Assembly (NCBI GenBank): GCA_963555705.1
Contig: OY743180.1
Coordinates: 32,520,129-32,584,128, forward strand
Length of the DNA stretch: 64,000 nucleotides
Source: Ligustrum vulgare
Lineage: Eukaryota; Streptophyta; Magnoliopsida; Lamiales; Oleaceae
Reading direction: 5' to 3'
The position numbers were made by a program, and so were the translations under genes. Shown in pieces: positions 44,716 through 55,665 of the stretch; the first letter of the stretch is position 1; the number at the start of each line of letters is the position of its first letter. The notes beneath the pieces were generated by a model that saw only the letters and a program-made list of their open reading frames with translations, was not told where the DNA came from and made no database searches.

Positions 44716-45520
44716 TCTCAATAAGAAAAAATATTGTGGATGGACTTTAATATTGAATCAGCATCCTAAAAAATATAAAAACTAAAGCTAGGGAGAGAAT
44801 AATAGACAAAAGCAGATTGAACATTCACCCAATAAATAAAGGAAAAACTTACATCAGTGGGAGGGACTGAAGATGATGCCACGTTCTTAGAGCGGGGGAG
44901 TACAATGAAAACATCTCCGTGCCTTTCAACTGCAACAGTGGGTAGGTTAGAAACAACATCAAGAGATATCCCCAATGGTCCACAAATACTAAGGACATGT
45001 ATTGAAGAAGCTTGTCACAAAGGACTAGCTCTAGAAACGGGAGTAAGAATTCAGGTCCATATTCGTGATGGAATGTGCTACAAATAAAGGTTTGGATAGA
45101 GATTGTATTGAACAAGGTGGGCTGTTTTCAGTGTATGGTTGGAATAGATGGCCTCAAAAAGGATACATAACAGAAATAGGGGCTAGATGAAGGGATTTCC
45201 TCAGCACTTGGGTGAATTTGGCCTTTGGGCAACCTACTAAGTTCTATGGCTAACGTGTCCATGATACTTTGAGTTGAACTCATATGGCCACCTTCTTCTT
45301 CCTACTCCTTGCTAGAGTAAAAGTCAAGTTCCTCGACAAAAGGTGAAAGTTACGTCCCCAGCTAGTTTCTTTCAGTCACTCAAAGGGACGTCATCTTAAG
45401 GGATATCCAACCTTGGGGTAGACTCTTCCACTGCTCGCAATTTCTTGAAACTCAAAAGGAAGAAAGTAAGTACCAAAAGAATCTATAGAAAGATACGAAG
45501 ATACATTTTATGCATACCTG
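44716..45520. other. Part of the Tat remnant, no clear domain
   Basis: Interrupted continuation of the antisense PMD-like region. A minus-strand donor (CTGAT/GTAAGT, near 44850) is visible, but the reading frame between exon-like pieces could not be followed. Plus-strand open frames here are not supported. Confidence 0.35.
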
Positions 45521-45624
45521 ATGCTTCCTAATTAAGGGTTGGTCGGCTTCGGAGTCAGAACTCTTCTCTAATTCTCGAGTTGCCCGTTTTTGGGCACTAG
45601 AAGCTTTTATTTGGCCGAAATTAG

Positions 45625-46470
45625 TAGGGGTGTAAGCGGTCAGATTTTATCGATTTTTTATAGATTTCAAACTAAACTGTTTAAACCGGTTTGAAAAAAA
45701 TCACGAACATAAACCAAGCCATTTAAAACGATTTAAGAGCGGTTTGAGAAAAACTCAACCATAAACCTAACGGTTTCTTCCGATTTTAAACCGTCGATTT
45801 CACCATATATTTTTTTTGGCCCATCACTTTTATGCTACCAGTTCATTGATTTCATATATACATATACTTTATTTTTACAAAATAAAAGTTATGACTATTA
45901 CAATAAAATTCTATAAGGCTAAAAAAATACATGATGCCCAACGAGACCTCTGTGGTCATCATATCTAGAAAATAGAAGAGGTTTATTGATTAGATATAGA
46001 GCATAACCGGTCACAATAAAAAAAGATGTTCATTGAGTAGATAGTGATTATACAATCAATATAACATTTACATAAGCTTCCCTTTGTCTTTTGTTACGAA
46101 CTCAAACCATTTATCCACTATATGGATGGAGATTATTGTATTTGTTTGAATTTTGAAGTATGGGTAATTCCCTAATTGGGTAATATATGTAATAGAAATT
46201 AACAAAAATACCCCCCCCACACACATATATAAATAACTATTCATTTCACATGTTGGCCGAATTTCCAATTTTTTTCTTTTTTTTTATATATTTTTCCCCG
46301 ATCTGGTTTGGCTTCAAATCGTAATAAAAAAATTCAAATATAAACCAAACCATTCTTGACCTGTTTGGTCCGGTTCAAAACCATTTCGTCGACAAGTCTG
46401 CATGGCATTAAATTGATGGTTTCTAAAATGCAATTTCAGTTCGATTTTTTGATTTTTGCTTATAGCCCTA
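45625..46470. mobile_element. hAT-like MITE, 846 bp, in the PMD frame
   Basis: The left end TAGGGGTGTAAGC and the reverse-complemented right end TAGGGCTATAAGC match at 11 of 13 positions. Subterminal AAACCGGTTT, AACCGG and GGTTTG motifs mirror those of the hAT element at 32718. No perfect 8-bp duplication was found (flanks GAAATTAG and GTTAGGGT), so the ends may be decayed. A short C-run and CA repeat lie at 46212-46226. It separates two coding pieces of the antisense frame. Confidence 0.7.
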
Positions 46471-47700
46471 GTTAGGGTGGATCTAGTAGGCTGAACAGAA
46501 GGCAAAACTACACCCTTAGATATTTTTCTCATTCTGGAAGAAATCGATTTAGAAGACACTTTAGGTGCAAAAGCACTCCTTGTCTCTATAGTAGGGCTAG
46601 GCTCTAAAGCACAAGAAGTCATGGATGACCTCAAAGGGCTGAGATTCAAGGCTTGAAACACCGAATGCCCGTGGACAAAAAAAATCCTAGCCTTAATAGA
46701 TAGCCAAATTGATGAGCCACAAAGTTGGGAAAATACACTTCAAACCCTAATTTAGCATTATGTAAATCAAGAAGTCATGGAAGAGTTCATGTCCAACTAA
46801 GAATGGAGACTAATATCAAATAGAGTGGTCATCGAAGAGAGTTGCACGGAGGCAGGACATTGACTCCTAGGAAAAGGGAAGAATTAAGTCGGTGCCTCCA
46901 AAGTATAGAAATGAATGAAAATTCTCCTCTGAGATAGGCTAAGAAGATCTAGTTTGTACAACACTGGTCCATAACAAGCAAGAGGATGAGAAATCTCAGC
47001 AGACCAAAATTAGGAGAAATATGCCTTAAGCCAGAGTTAGGCGGGCATTTACGGACTTGAACTAGAAGGCGAGAACCTGAATGAAGCTGGTCCTGGAGGA
47101 CAGCACCCTACAAATGGCGGCCAACACGAAAGATCATAGTCCAAAGGACTAACGTATGCTATCTCATAGGAGAGGAGAAAGTACTCAATGAATGGTTTTC
47201 AACTGGGAACAAAAATATCATACTTGCAAAATTAGTGGTGAATGAACGCTACTTGCTCAAGGTCAAAAGATGCGCGATCATCTCCCTGGCAAAACATGGT
47301 GATGGATTTATAAGAAGAGAAAATGACCTTATCAATAGTAAGAGGTCTTAAGGCAAACCTAAGACTTGGCAAAATGGTTATGTTCGTGTGGGAAAGGTTT
47401 GTCTTGGTGCTAATGTCGCGAAGAGTTATGGTGAGAAACCATATGCTTCAGCCATTTTCGAAAATATAAGTCAAATGTTGCCCATGTCCTAATGGGGTTT
47501 GGAGAGCAAATGGAGCCCAAGGGCATCGGAGTTGCAAAAGGAAGAGTTTGTTGGTCGAAAAGATTTTGGCTTCAAAAACATTGCCACCACATTTCATCAG
47601 TAATAGCGGGCCCAAATAGAGATGATTAGAATTAGGACCTAAAGAAAAATGATTGTTGATTGTAACAAATGACTTTGCCAAAAAATCTCGATAGTCTTGA

Positions 47701-50700
47701 TCTGACGCCTCAATAATTTCCTTAAATTTTTATTTTATTTATTTATTTTTGTTTAAATGTTACTAGAAACATGATATTGAACTAAATTTATCAATTTAGA
47801 AAGTTAATGATATCACGCACCAGAAAACAAATTCATTCTCTCATATTTTCAGATTTAAAAACTGTAAATAATGAGTATAAAGATCTTGTATAACATCATA
47901 AGAAATTCATTGAAACATCACTTTTCTTATCTTAAAAGAAACTTAAGTATTATATAGGACTAAAGTCCTTTCATGTCGTTTATACATTCACTTCCATTCC
48001 CTTAGGATAATTTGTCAAAAACAAAAACGTATATCCCTATTATTTTGGACTTTCATCACTTCGTTTTGCAAAAGGTGGAGTGATCGACAAAGTGGGATAT
48101 TTTACAAAAGACTATACACTTGAACTACTTACAAAATACTTACATGGGATACAAGGAAATTTACATAAACAAAAATTAATTTAAACTACCTAGCTCTTTA
48201 TGAAATACAGAGTAAGGCACCCCGAGAATCATAAGTAAATGCATCATAAACGTGAATAGTTTTATATACTTTTTCCTTAAGGAAAAACCTCAGCCATGAG
48301 GGAAAGCAAACTCACACTTCTCTTTTTGTAATGATGTGATACTCTTGCCCATTTCAAGACATTCATCCCGATGTCCCTACTTCATATATTTCATGGTGCA
48401 TTACCTACATATGGGTCGTGAAATGACTATAAGTTATGGAGCTTAGTGAGTAGCGTCATCAAATACACAACATAAAATTTCATATTTATGATGTTTAATG
48501 CACCTTACCTCCTAACTTGACTTCTATCTTTTTATAGAAGTAATAATTTGAACATTCATCTAAGAAACATAGCTTGTTAGCCAACTCAAGTAACTCTAAG
48601 AATCATGTTCAAATTAATCATGATAATAAAGTTCATGGAGATGTAATATCCATATAAGCATCATTTAATTATTCTCATACATTTACTTCTTTTACTACAT
48701 ACTAACGTTAACATCATTTCTCATGTAAGTACAAGAAATCATAATCACTTCAACATATAATTTGTAATCACTTCACATTACATTCGTCACATCTAAGGTC
48801 ATATAGCCATAATATAGTAAGTCAAACTACTATTTATGACATAAATATAATGCATGTAATGAATGTCAACCAACATCCACGAGTACATTAACTCGGTTTT
48901 CATAATAGCCTCTTGAACAAGTGTGTTCAAATGGGAATAATTCACGTGGGTATTTTGGAACTCGTGACCTTTTTGTGGGTATCTCTCCCACACCTTATGT
49001 GAATTTCTTAGAACTCGCTTCCTCCATGTAGGTACTTTTTCAACTCATTTGTACAACTTAGATAGGGACATAATAATTCTTCATGATCAGAACTTTTTAA
49101 ACATTCTCTAGTCTTTATGTATAAAGACCATGAAATACTTAAAATGATAAGATGCAACATTAAACATCATTTACCATGTTATCATCATTTAGAAAATCTT
49201 GTACATGATCATTTCCTCACATTTGAAAATAACATATTTTGCTCTTTAATGCGGAATGATCATGAATACTTGTGATGATTAGATGTAATGCTAGCAACAA
49301 AAATAAGAAACCTCGTGTAGCATCACTAAAACAATCATATAATCATGTTATCTCATCTTTATATTAATGCATAAGTTCAATAATAAAGTATTTCATCTCA
49401 TCAATAACATTTCAGCTTTAGAATATGTCATGCAAGCTGAATTTATAAGACTTCCATCAAAACCTTGAACTTAGGCATATACAAAGTCACATATACAAGA
49501 AGGAAATCCCAATAAGTTTCTACATCATGTTAATCACCTATTAACATACTTTTTTCTTGATGTGTATGTGTATAACATAAAACACAGTCTAGACATATAA
49601 CAAGGTTTGTCACAAGTTTGACATCATGTAGCCTCAAGCTTTCCATCTTTCAACAATCTCCAAGTAACATTTTAACATATCACTTTCAACAGATTTGTAC
49701 TTCACGTTTGCACATTTTAGCAACTTAAATTAAATTCATATAGATCGATCATAAAATATAGCATACACTAACAACAAGTCTTAAACATGATATCTAACAA
49801 TATTTAACCTCAAGAACTCATTTAAAACTTCATCTTTTACTTCTTCAAAAAAATTCAGATTTATAACTTTACATCATTCATCTTAAAATCTGATTTTATA
49901 TACATGCAACAATAAAATCATGTTTGAATCATGAAATATCACAATTAAAAGTCTCAAAATTTTCAATTCTTTCATAAACCAACATACTTACTTGAGGTTA
50001 ACTTTAATATACAAACATACTAAACATAAAAACTGAAATTTCCAGATTAATAGAATAAAACAACATAAACTTTTACAGATTTTCGATCTAATAGTGTTAC
50101 AACTTTAAATAAAAATCTATAACTCATAATCAAGTACGAAATCTATATTTCCTTCAACAAACACACAAGAACTAAATTTACAGCATATTATAATACTTAG
50201 ACATTCTGATAACAGAAAACAAAACTCATTAAAATGCATTCACTTTACTCATTGTTTTGGAAGTTTTCCTATGGATTTAGAACCTCAAAATTTATGATAT
50301 TTAAAAGATCAAACAAGGCAAAAATTTAGGAAAATCTATTATTCATAAATTAACTTTTGAGTTAAAGAAAAATCTGTTAAAAAAGCGTTCAAAAACTTGA
50401 TGGATTCTCAAAATTAGAATCATTGAACATTACCAGTAGCTTCAATTTCCTGAGATTCAAGTTCTATTTCAACATATACAACGTTACTGATAACTTCCGA
50501 TTATGGGAAGAATCGCTGTTTTAACTCTCAGATTCACACATATTCTTTCTTTTGCTTTTTTATGAATATACCAGTGAAAATCTCATTTTTGAACAAGAAT
50601 TTATCACTCTCATCTTCATAAAATTGGAAGAAAAGGAAGAAGTTCAAAAGATTTCAAAGTCGTTATTAATCTTTACCTTTGATTTGAAGTTTTTTAGATT

Positions 50701-50759
50701 TTTGGCTCTTAACTTCCCAGATTTTCGTGTGTGAAGGAGGTGAGGGAAATGAAAGGGCG

Positions 50760-50798
<39 letters not shown>

Positions 50799-51767
50799 GT
50801 TAAGACATGTTTGGTGACTTATACACTTAAATTCACTTATTTGTATTTTAAAACATTAGTTTAACAGCTATTTGAACGAATATTAAATCGAAGTAGCGCA
50901 CGCGCACACGCACACACATAAGTTAAGATATGTTTGGTGACTTATACACTTAAATCCACTTATTTGTATTTTAAAACATTAGTTTAACAGTTATTTGAAC
51001 GAATATTAAATCGAAGTAGCACTTAAGACAAAACTCGGCCAAACAGAGCATGAGAATCAAATATTGCATGTGTGCCAAGTGTCATGCCTTTCCTTATTTA
51101 ATTCAAAATAAGGCAGATTTCACATTTCAAGTAGCCTACTTTTGGGTCAATATTTGGAGGTCTAAATGGAGTCCAATTGGGTCGTTCTTTATACCATTAC
51201 AAAGTTCATGTTACAGTCTTCACATAGGTTATACATGCAATTGAAACGGACTACTCGACTACCTGTGACACTCGTTCAAAAATGACTACCTAGTTGTAAA
51301 TCTATAGTACGAATATTTCTCTAAAATTTTCAGCATTTCAATTATTTCTTATATTCCACTTTAGCTCGATTTTTTGAAGCATTTCCCAACGCCAAATATT
51401 ATCAAACTTGATATCAATACTTAGATCTCATAATGAACTACAAAATGGTGCAACATGTAGTAGCTAGAAATAACTACAAGTCACACAAAATGGTCTCAAA
51501 GTCACGTCCATAATAATGGCAAAACTGTAATTTCTAAGAATTTCTAATTTCTGGCATACTCCTTCATGTATAAAATTTAGTTAATTGAGTTCTAACCTCA
51601 ATTAATACTAATTTAAAAGTCATAATTAATTCCTATTATCATGGTTATGGAGATTTTCATTTTTCTTTCCCATAATTTCTTCGCTAATTAAGAAAATGGC
51701 TATCTTAATGTAAGAAGAAACTAATTAAATTCTAAAATTTAAGGTATGAAATTTTTGGCGTGTTACA
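47701..51767. mobile_element. Probable solo LTR, 4,067 bp (TSD CTTGA/CTTGG)
   Basis: The terminus at 47701 (TCTGACGCCTCAATAATTTC) is an imperfect inverted match of the terminus at 51767 (reverse complement TGTAACACGCCAAAAATTTC), continuing into CTTAAATTTTA. This pattern is typical of long chromovirus LTRs (TGTAACRCC...GGYGTTACA). The flanking pentamers CTTGA (47696-47700) and CTTGG (51768-51772) differ by one base. The interior has no gene. Orientation cannot be set with certainty. Confidence 0.6.
50754..51030. repeat. 123-bp duplication headed by (GC)n(AC)n
   Basis: A (GC)n tract at 50757-50769 runs into (AC)n to about 50797. The block AGTTAAGACATGTTTGGTGA at 50798 recurs at 50921 and runs to 'cgaagtagc' in both copies, each preceded by an alternating GC/CA tract. 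It lies inside the 4-kb LTR. Confidence 0.9.
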
Positions 51768-53380
51768 CTTGGAAAGCAGGGGCACTGGATGAAGCCATTG
51801 TCGTAAAATATGATAAGAAAAAATTCAACTTTAGAGAAGAAATTGGATTTTGTGAAGAGAACTCTCAAAATAAATGCTGCTAAGAAGATGAAAAGGACGA
51901 AGATGTTCCACTTTTATAAGATTGGCTACGTTTTTATGCACAACTAGGAGACCAAGAGGCACCTTTTAGGTTTTGAATTTAAAAGCAAAGTATATGACTA
52001 GATATTTTAGAGTTATGACGTGAGTGAAATGCAAAGCGACGTGCAAGTAATGATGGTATCATCTCTTGGGTGTAAGACATTGGATATAACTGTAGAATGA
52101 AATACATTGAAAAAACAACTTGGGAACTAAAAGCTAAGGGAATGTTGGGCTTTATTGTTAATTAATATGGTTAAATTAAATGATAGAGAAACTAATTGAG
52201 CCATATTGGGGGCAATTGTTGACACAAAAAATCGTCCAAAAATAGAGACTAATACAATGTTGACATCTCGACATTAAAATAGTTAACAATATTGGACGAA
52301 ATGCAACTTGACATAAAGAAGCATAACTAGATAGGATTCGCCCAATTAGGGCGAATGAAGCAGCAAGAAACAGATATCTTGGGTGAGATTCCAACATAAT
52401 GTGTCCCAAAAAAAGAGAAGACCACAGAGCAAAACCAGCAAAGAAATGAAGAAGTTATCCTTCACAATTTCCTATAATTCCCCCACGATCTAACGGCTAT
52501 TAGCGAAAGATGTTAATGGGCAAGTTACCGATAGTAATTATTGAAGGTGCAAGTAATGGGATCACTCAAACAAAGGACATGCAGTTTTTAATTGAATTCA
52601 AAGTAGCAGTTGCTAGACGTATAAAAGTAAGAAATGAAGCCATTTTGAATGACCAACAAATCAACTCTCAAAATCGAGAATGCAAATTTCTTTATTATAC
52701 TTTATACATAAAATCTAAAAACCGAGAATTTAATTTTCTTTATTCTACTTTACACATAAAATTTCTTTTTTCTTGTAATTGTGAGCTTGCGCCTCTTGGA
52801 GGCAACAATTTTACTCTCTATTACACCCTTTTTGAAACTTTATCTCAAGAGACTTTTGAGTTTTCTACTTAATTGTTGTACACAAAGCCACGTGCAAACA
52901 AGGGGCTTTACAAATGGGGGAAAAGAAAAATAAGAAAACCTTGTGGGGTCACTTGTATGACCACATGTAGTCATGCACAATGAGGTCATGAGAGAAAAAG
53001 AAAATTGGGGAAATTCAAAAAAAATACAAATGGAGGAAAAGAAAAATAAGATTTTTTTGTGTTAATTGTAAATAAATAAACTTCTTTAAATAGAAAAGTT
53101 AGATGTTTTTTTAATGAATAACGTAGCTCAAACAGAGGTTAAATTTTAAGTTTATTTATATACAATCATTATAAAGCAATAATGGAAACTGAGTTCGTCA
53201 AACTCTTGTTGTAAAACTACCAAAATCTATACCAGAACAAGAAAGAGAAGTAGAGAGAATAGAGAGAATTTCATTCCAAGATATGCAGGGAAATGAGAAT
53301 TTGAACAATGACACAATTGTAATAATGTAAAGTTTACAGGGGTACAATGTTTATTTACATTATATATATAACACTCACCC
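51768..53380. other. Probable retroelement remnant; gene not recognised
   Basis: A 120-codon frame at 52510-52872 begins LPIVIIEGASNGITQTKDMQ and continues IEFKVAVARRIKVRNEA before turning into low-complexity sequence that repeats 'ctttattMtactttaYacataaaa'. The first 55 codons look protein-like but I do not recognise the family. No splice partner is visible, and transposon origin is likely from context. Confidence 0.3.
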
Positions 53381-53389
53381 TTGAACAAC

Positions 53390-54095
53390 CCATCACGCAA
53401 TAGCCTACCTCGTTAAAACCTTGCTAAGAAAATCAAGTGGGATAAAACTTGAGTGAAGGAAAAAGATTAGAGTTGCTCCCCTTGATGTTGGTCATCATGA
53501 ATCATTGAGTCATCTATTTGAAATGATATCAAATGGTAAATGGAACAAATAATGTGCTGAAACTTGGAATTCTGAAGTGCTGCCTTATTAAAACCTTGTC
53601 AGTAAAACCTAGTGGGATAAAATCTGCACGAAGAAAAAAGAATACAGCCTACCTCACTTTGTCAGGAAAATCTAGTAGGACAAAACTTGGACGAAGGAAA
53701 AAGAGTACAACATGATTCTCCTCCTGAAGTGTGCAACCGAGTATTCGTGAAACTTTTCAACATTGGTATCATATTTCTTCTGGAATATATATATATATAT
53801 AAAGTCTCTTTGTGTGTAGCTGATGTCATTACATTCTTCTTAAAGTGGCTATGACTTTCTTCATTTGTTGATATCATTCCAGTATAATCAAAAGGAGTTG
53901 CTGTTGAATTTTGCATGTAAATATCTGTGATAATTTCTCAAAAACTTTACTAAGAAAACTCTATGGGATAAAGCTTTAGCGAAGGGAAAAAAAGTTCATT
54001 ATTCTCATTAATATGCCATAAATGTTGCCTCATTAAAAACCTTGCTAGGAAAATCCTCTTAGACAAAACCTTAGCTAAGGGAAAAAGAGTGCAGT
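53390..54095. repeat. Dispersed 'AAAACCTTGCTARGAAAA' motif repeats
   Basis: The motif of about 60 bp 'cctcRttaaaaccttgctaRgaaaa', then 'gggataaaac', then 'gaaggaaaaagagt' occurs at about 53408, 53582, 53650 (partial), 53945 and 54027. It separates unique AT-rich spacers. Similar motifs are widespread in plant LTR elements, so this is probably the LTR or leader of a copia-like element. No coding domain was found. Confidence 0.5.
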
Positions 54096-54244
54096 GCATA
54101 TTTATTCCACTCATGGAATATCAGAAGTATATTGATGCAATCTCGAAAACACATCTTTTACGATGAGCTTTGTATAAATTGTTCATAGCTCATTATGATG
54201 TCATAACATGCTATATCAAGCAAATTTTACTAATTGATCGATTA

Positions 54245-54490
54245 CATTTTTCAAATCTAGAATTGATTCACTTCTGATGAATAATCAAATCTAGAATTCT
54301 CTTCTGGTGAATAATTAAACATTATTCATTTCCAAAAACATTTTTGGTGAATAATTAAATATTAATTTTTGAATTCACTTCCGGTGAATAATTAAATATT
54401 CATTTTTTGAATTCACTTCTGGTGAATAATTAAATAGTCTATAATTAAATATTCATTTTCGAATTTACTTCTAGTGAATAATCAATTGCC
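54245..54490. repeat. Minisatellite 'TTCACTTCTGGTGAATAATTAAA'
   Basis: About seven imperfect units with the theme GAATTCACTTCTGGTGAATA, then ATTAAATATT, spaced by about 25-60 bp. Each contains the small inverted repeat TTCAC...GTGAA, so each unit can form a hairpin. Confidence 0.8.
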
Positions 54491-55477
54491 CAGATATCAA
54501 ATATAATTTACAATAATAGTAAACTCAAATTTCAATTTCAACATATTATATCATTGGGTCATTTATATCATTCTATAGTGATACTACCCTGGGTATATTG
54601 AATCGTTCAATGGTTATACATGTATGTTCTTGCATCTTATAAACCACAATTTCTAATTTACATAAGTATAATAAATTATTGAAATAAATATCAATTTCGA
54701 CATATAATCTATAATCACTTCACTTGAAATCCCAACGTACCGCTATCAACTAGTATATCAAAGAAAATTCCCAAAGTACCATGATGAGAATCATACATTT
54801 TGATCTCACTCATTGGTATATCAAAGAGCTCAAGCTAGTGATTTAGATTATAGTCTAACCCACCATATATTATGCCAGTACTTTGAAAAATTTTGTGTGC
54901 AATGACTCGACTTTTACGACTATATAATATTTTTCATTTGTACAAATAACTATTGGTTTTACACATTTAAGTATTTGACTTCAGGTCCTATAACAATAAT
55001 TCCTACATTTGGATTTTTATATTTGGCAAAGTATTTTATATTTCATCAACCTCACAGAGTTGTGTAATGTATGTAGTCGACTTATTTATCAATTCCATTT
55101 CATCTCAATTATTCAAGAGATATTTACTTTTGGAATCGATTGTCATTGTGCTTCAGGCATGATCACGCTTCAGGAGTGTTATCTTTTAATTTTCCCATAA
55201 TGTTCATAAATCTTGTTTTATATCAATCGGCTAAAAATGCTACAGCACATGTCATTCCTAATTAGAGATATAATCTCAATCATCAATCTAAGTGCATTTT
55301 GGTGGAATGTATATGTATCGCACTTCTTAGAAATCATAAAGCTTCATAAGCTAATCCCCCTTTCATCATATTGACATATATAGAATATTGTTGTATGAAA
55401 AACAACTTCTATTCAAGTTGTTCTCAAAGAAAATAATTTGAGGCATTTAATCGAGATTATCCAACCATTCATTATAG

Positions 55478-55665
55478 AACTTCTGGTTCAATACGATTTT
55501 TATTTCACTTCTACGTATGAATGTCTGGTTCAATACAGTATTTATTTCATTTGTATGTATGCACTTCTGGTTCAATACTATATATATTTCACTTGTACGT
55601 ATGAACTTCTAGTTCAATACAATATTTATTTCACTTGTACGAATTTCTGTATAATACGAATCAAT
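55478..55665. repeat. Minisatellite 'CTGGTTCAATACxATATTTATTTCA'
   Basis: Four units of about 42-45 bp (near 55483, 55527, 55567 and 55608) with the order 'acttctggttcaatac', 'atttatttcactt', 'gtacgtatg'. The open frame 55438-55674 is a by-product of the repeat length (YxFTCTYELLVQYxIYF repeats). Confidence 0.85.

Larger units (their letters stand above)
37780..47690 (-). pseudogene. Antisense plant-mobile-domain-like gene, broken up
   Basis: Read on minus from right to left: FVTINNHFSLGPNSNHLYLG (about 47670); DDRASFDLEQVAFIHH, then FCKYDIFVPS and KPFIEYFLLSYEIAY separated by stops (47290-47160), resembling the core of the plant mobile domain (aminotransferase-like, PMD); a basic serine-rich stretch FQALNLSPLRSSMTSCALEP onward (46660-46471); ASSAQKRATRELEKSSDSEA followed by donor CAG/GTATGC (45615-45520); SSNLIQFLSSP and ISASMETMLQNIREK (about 42070-41950); MVEKELFSMELDSRNSSRDD (about 38200-38150). 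Four insertions interrupt it. Its position antisense to and downstream of a Tat integrase suggests the extra antisense ORF known in Tat elements. A host PMD gene is the alternative. Confidence 0.5.

Noticed and set aside
45625..46470. Perfect 8-bp target duplication for the hAT-like MITE
   Set aside because: Flanks GAAATTAG and GTTAGGGT do not match; the element call rests on inverted ends and subterminal motifs only.
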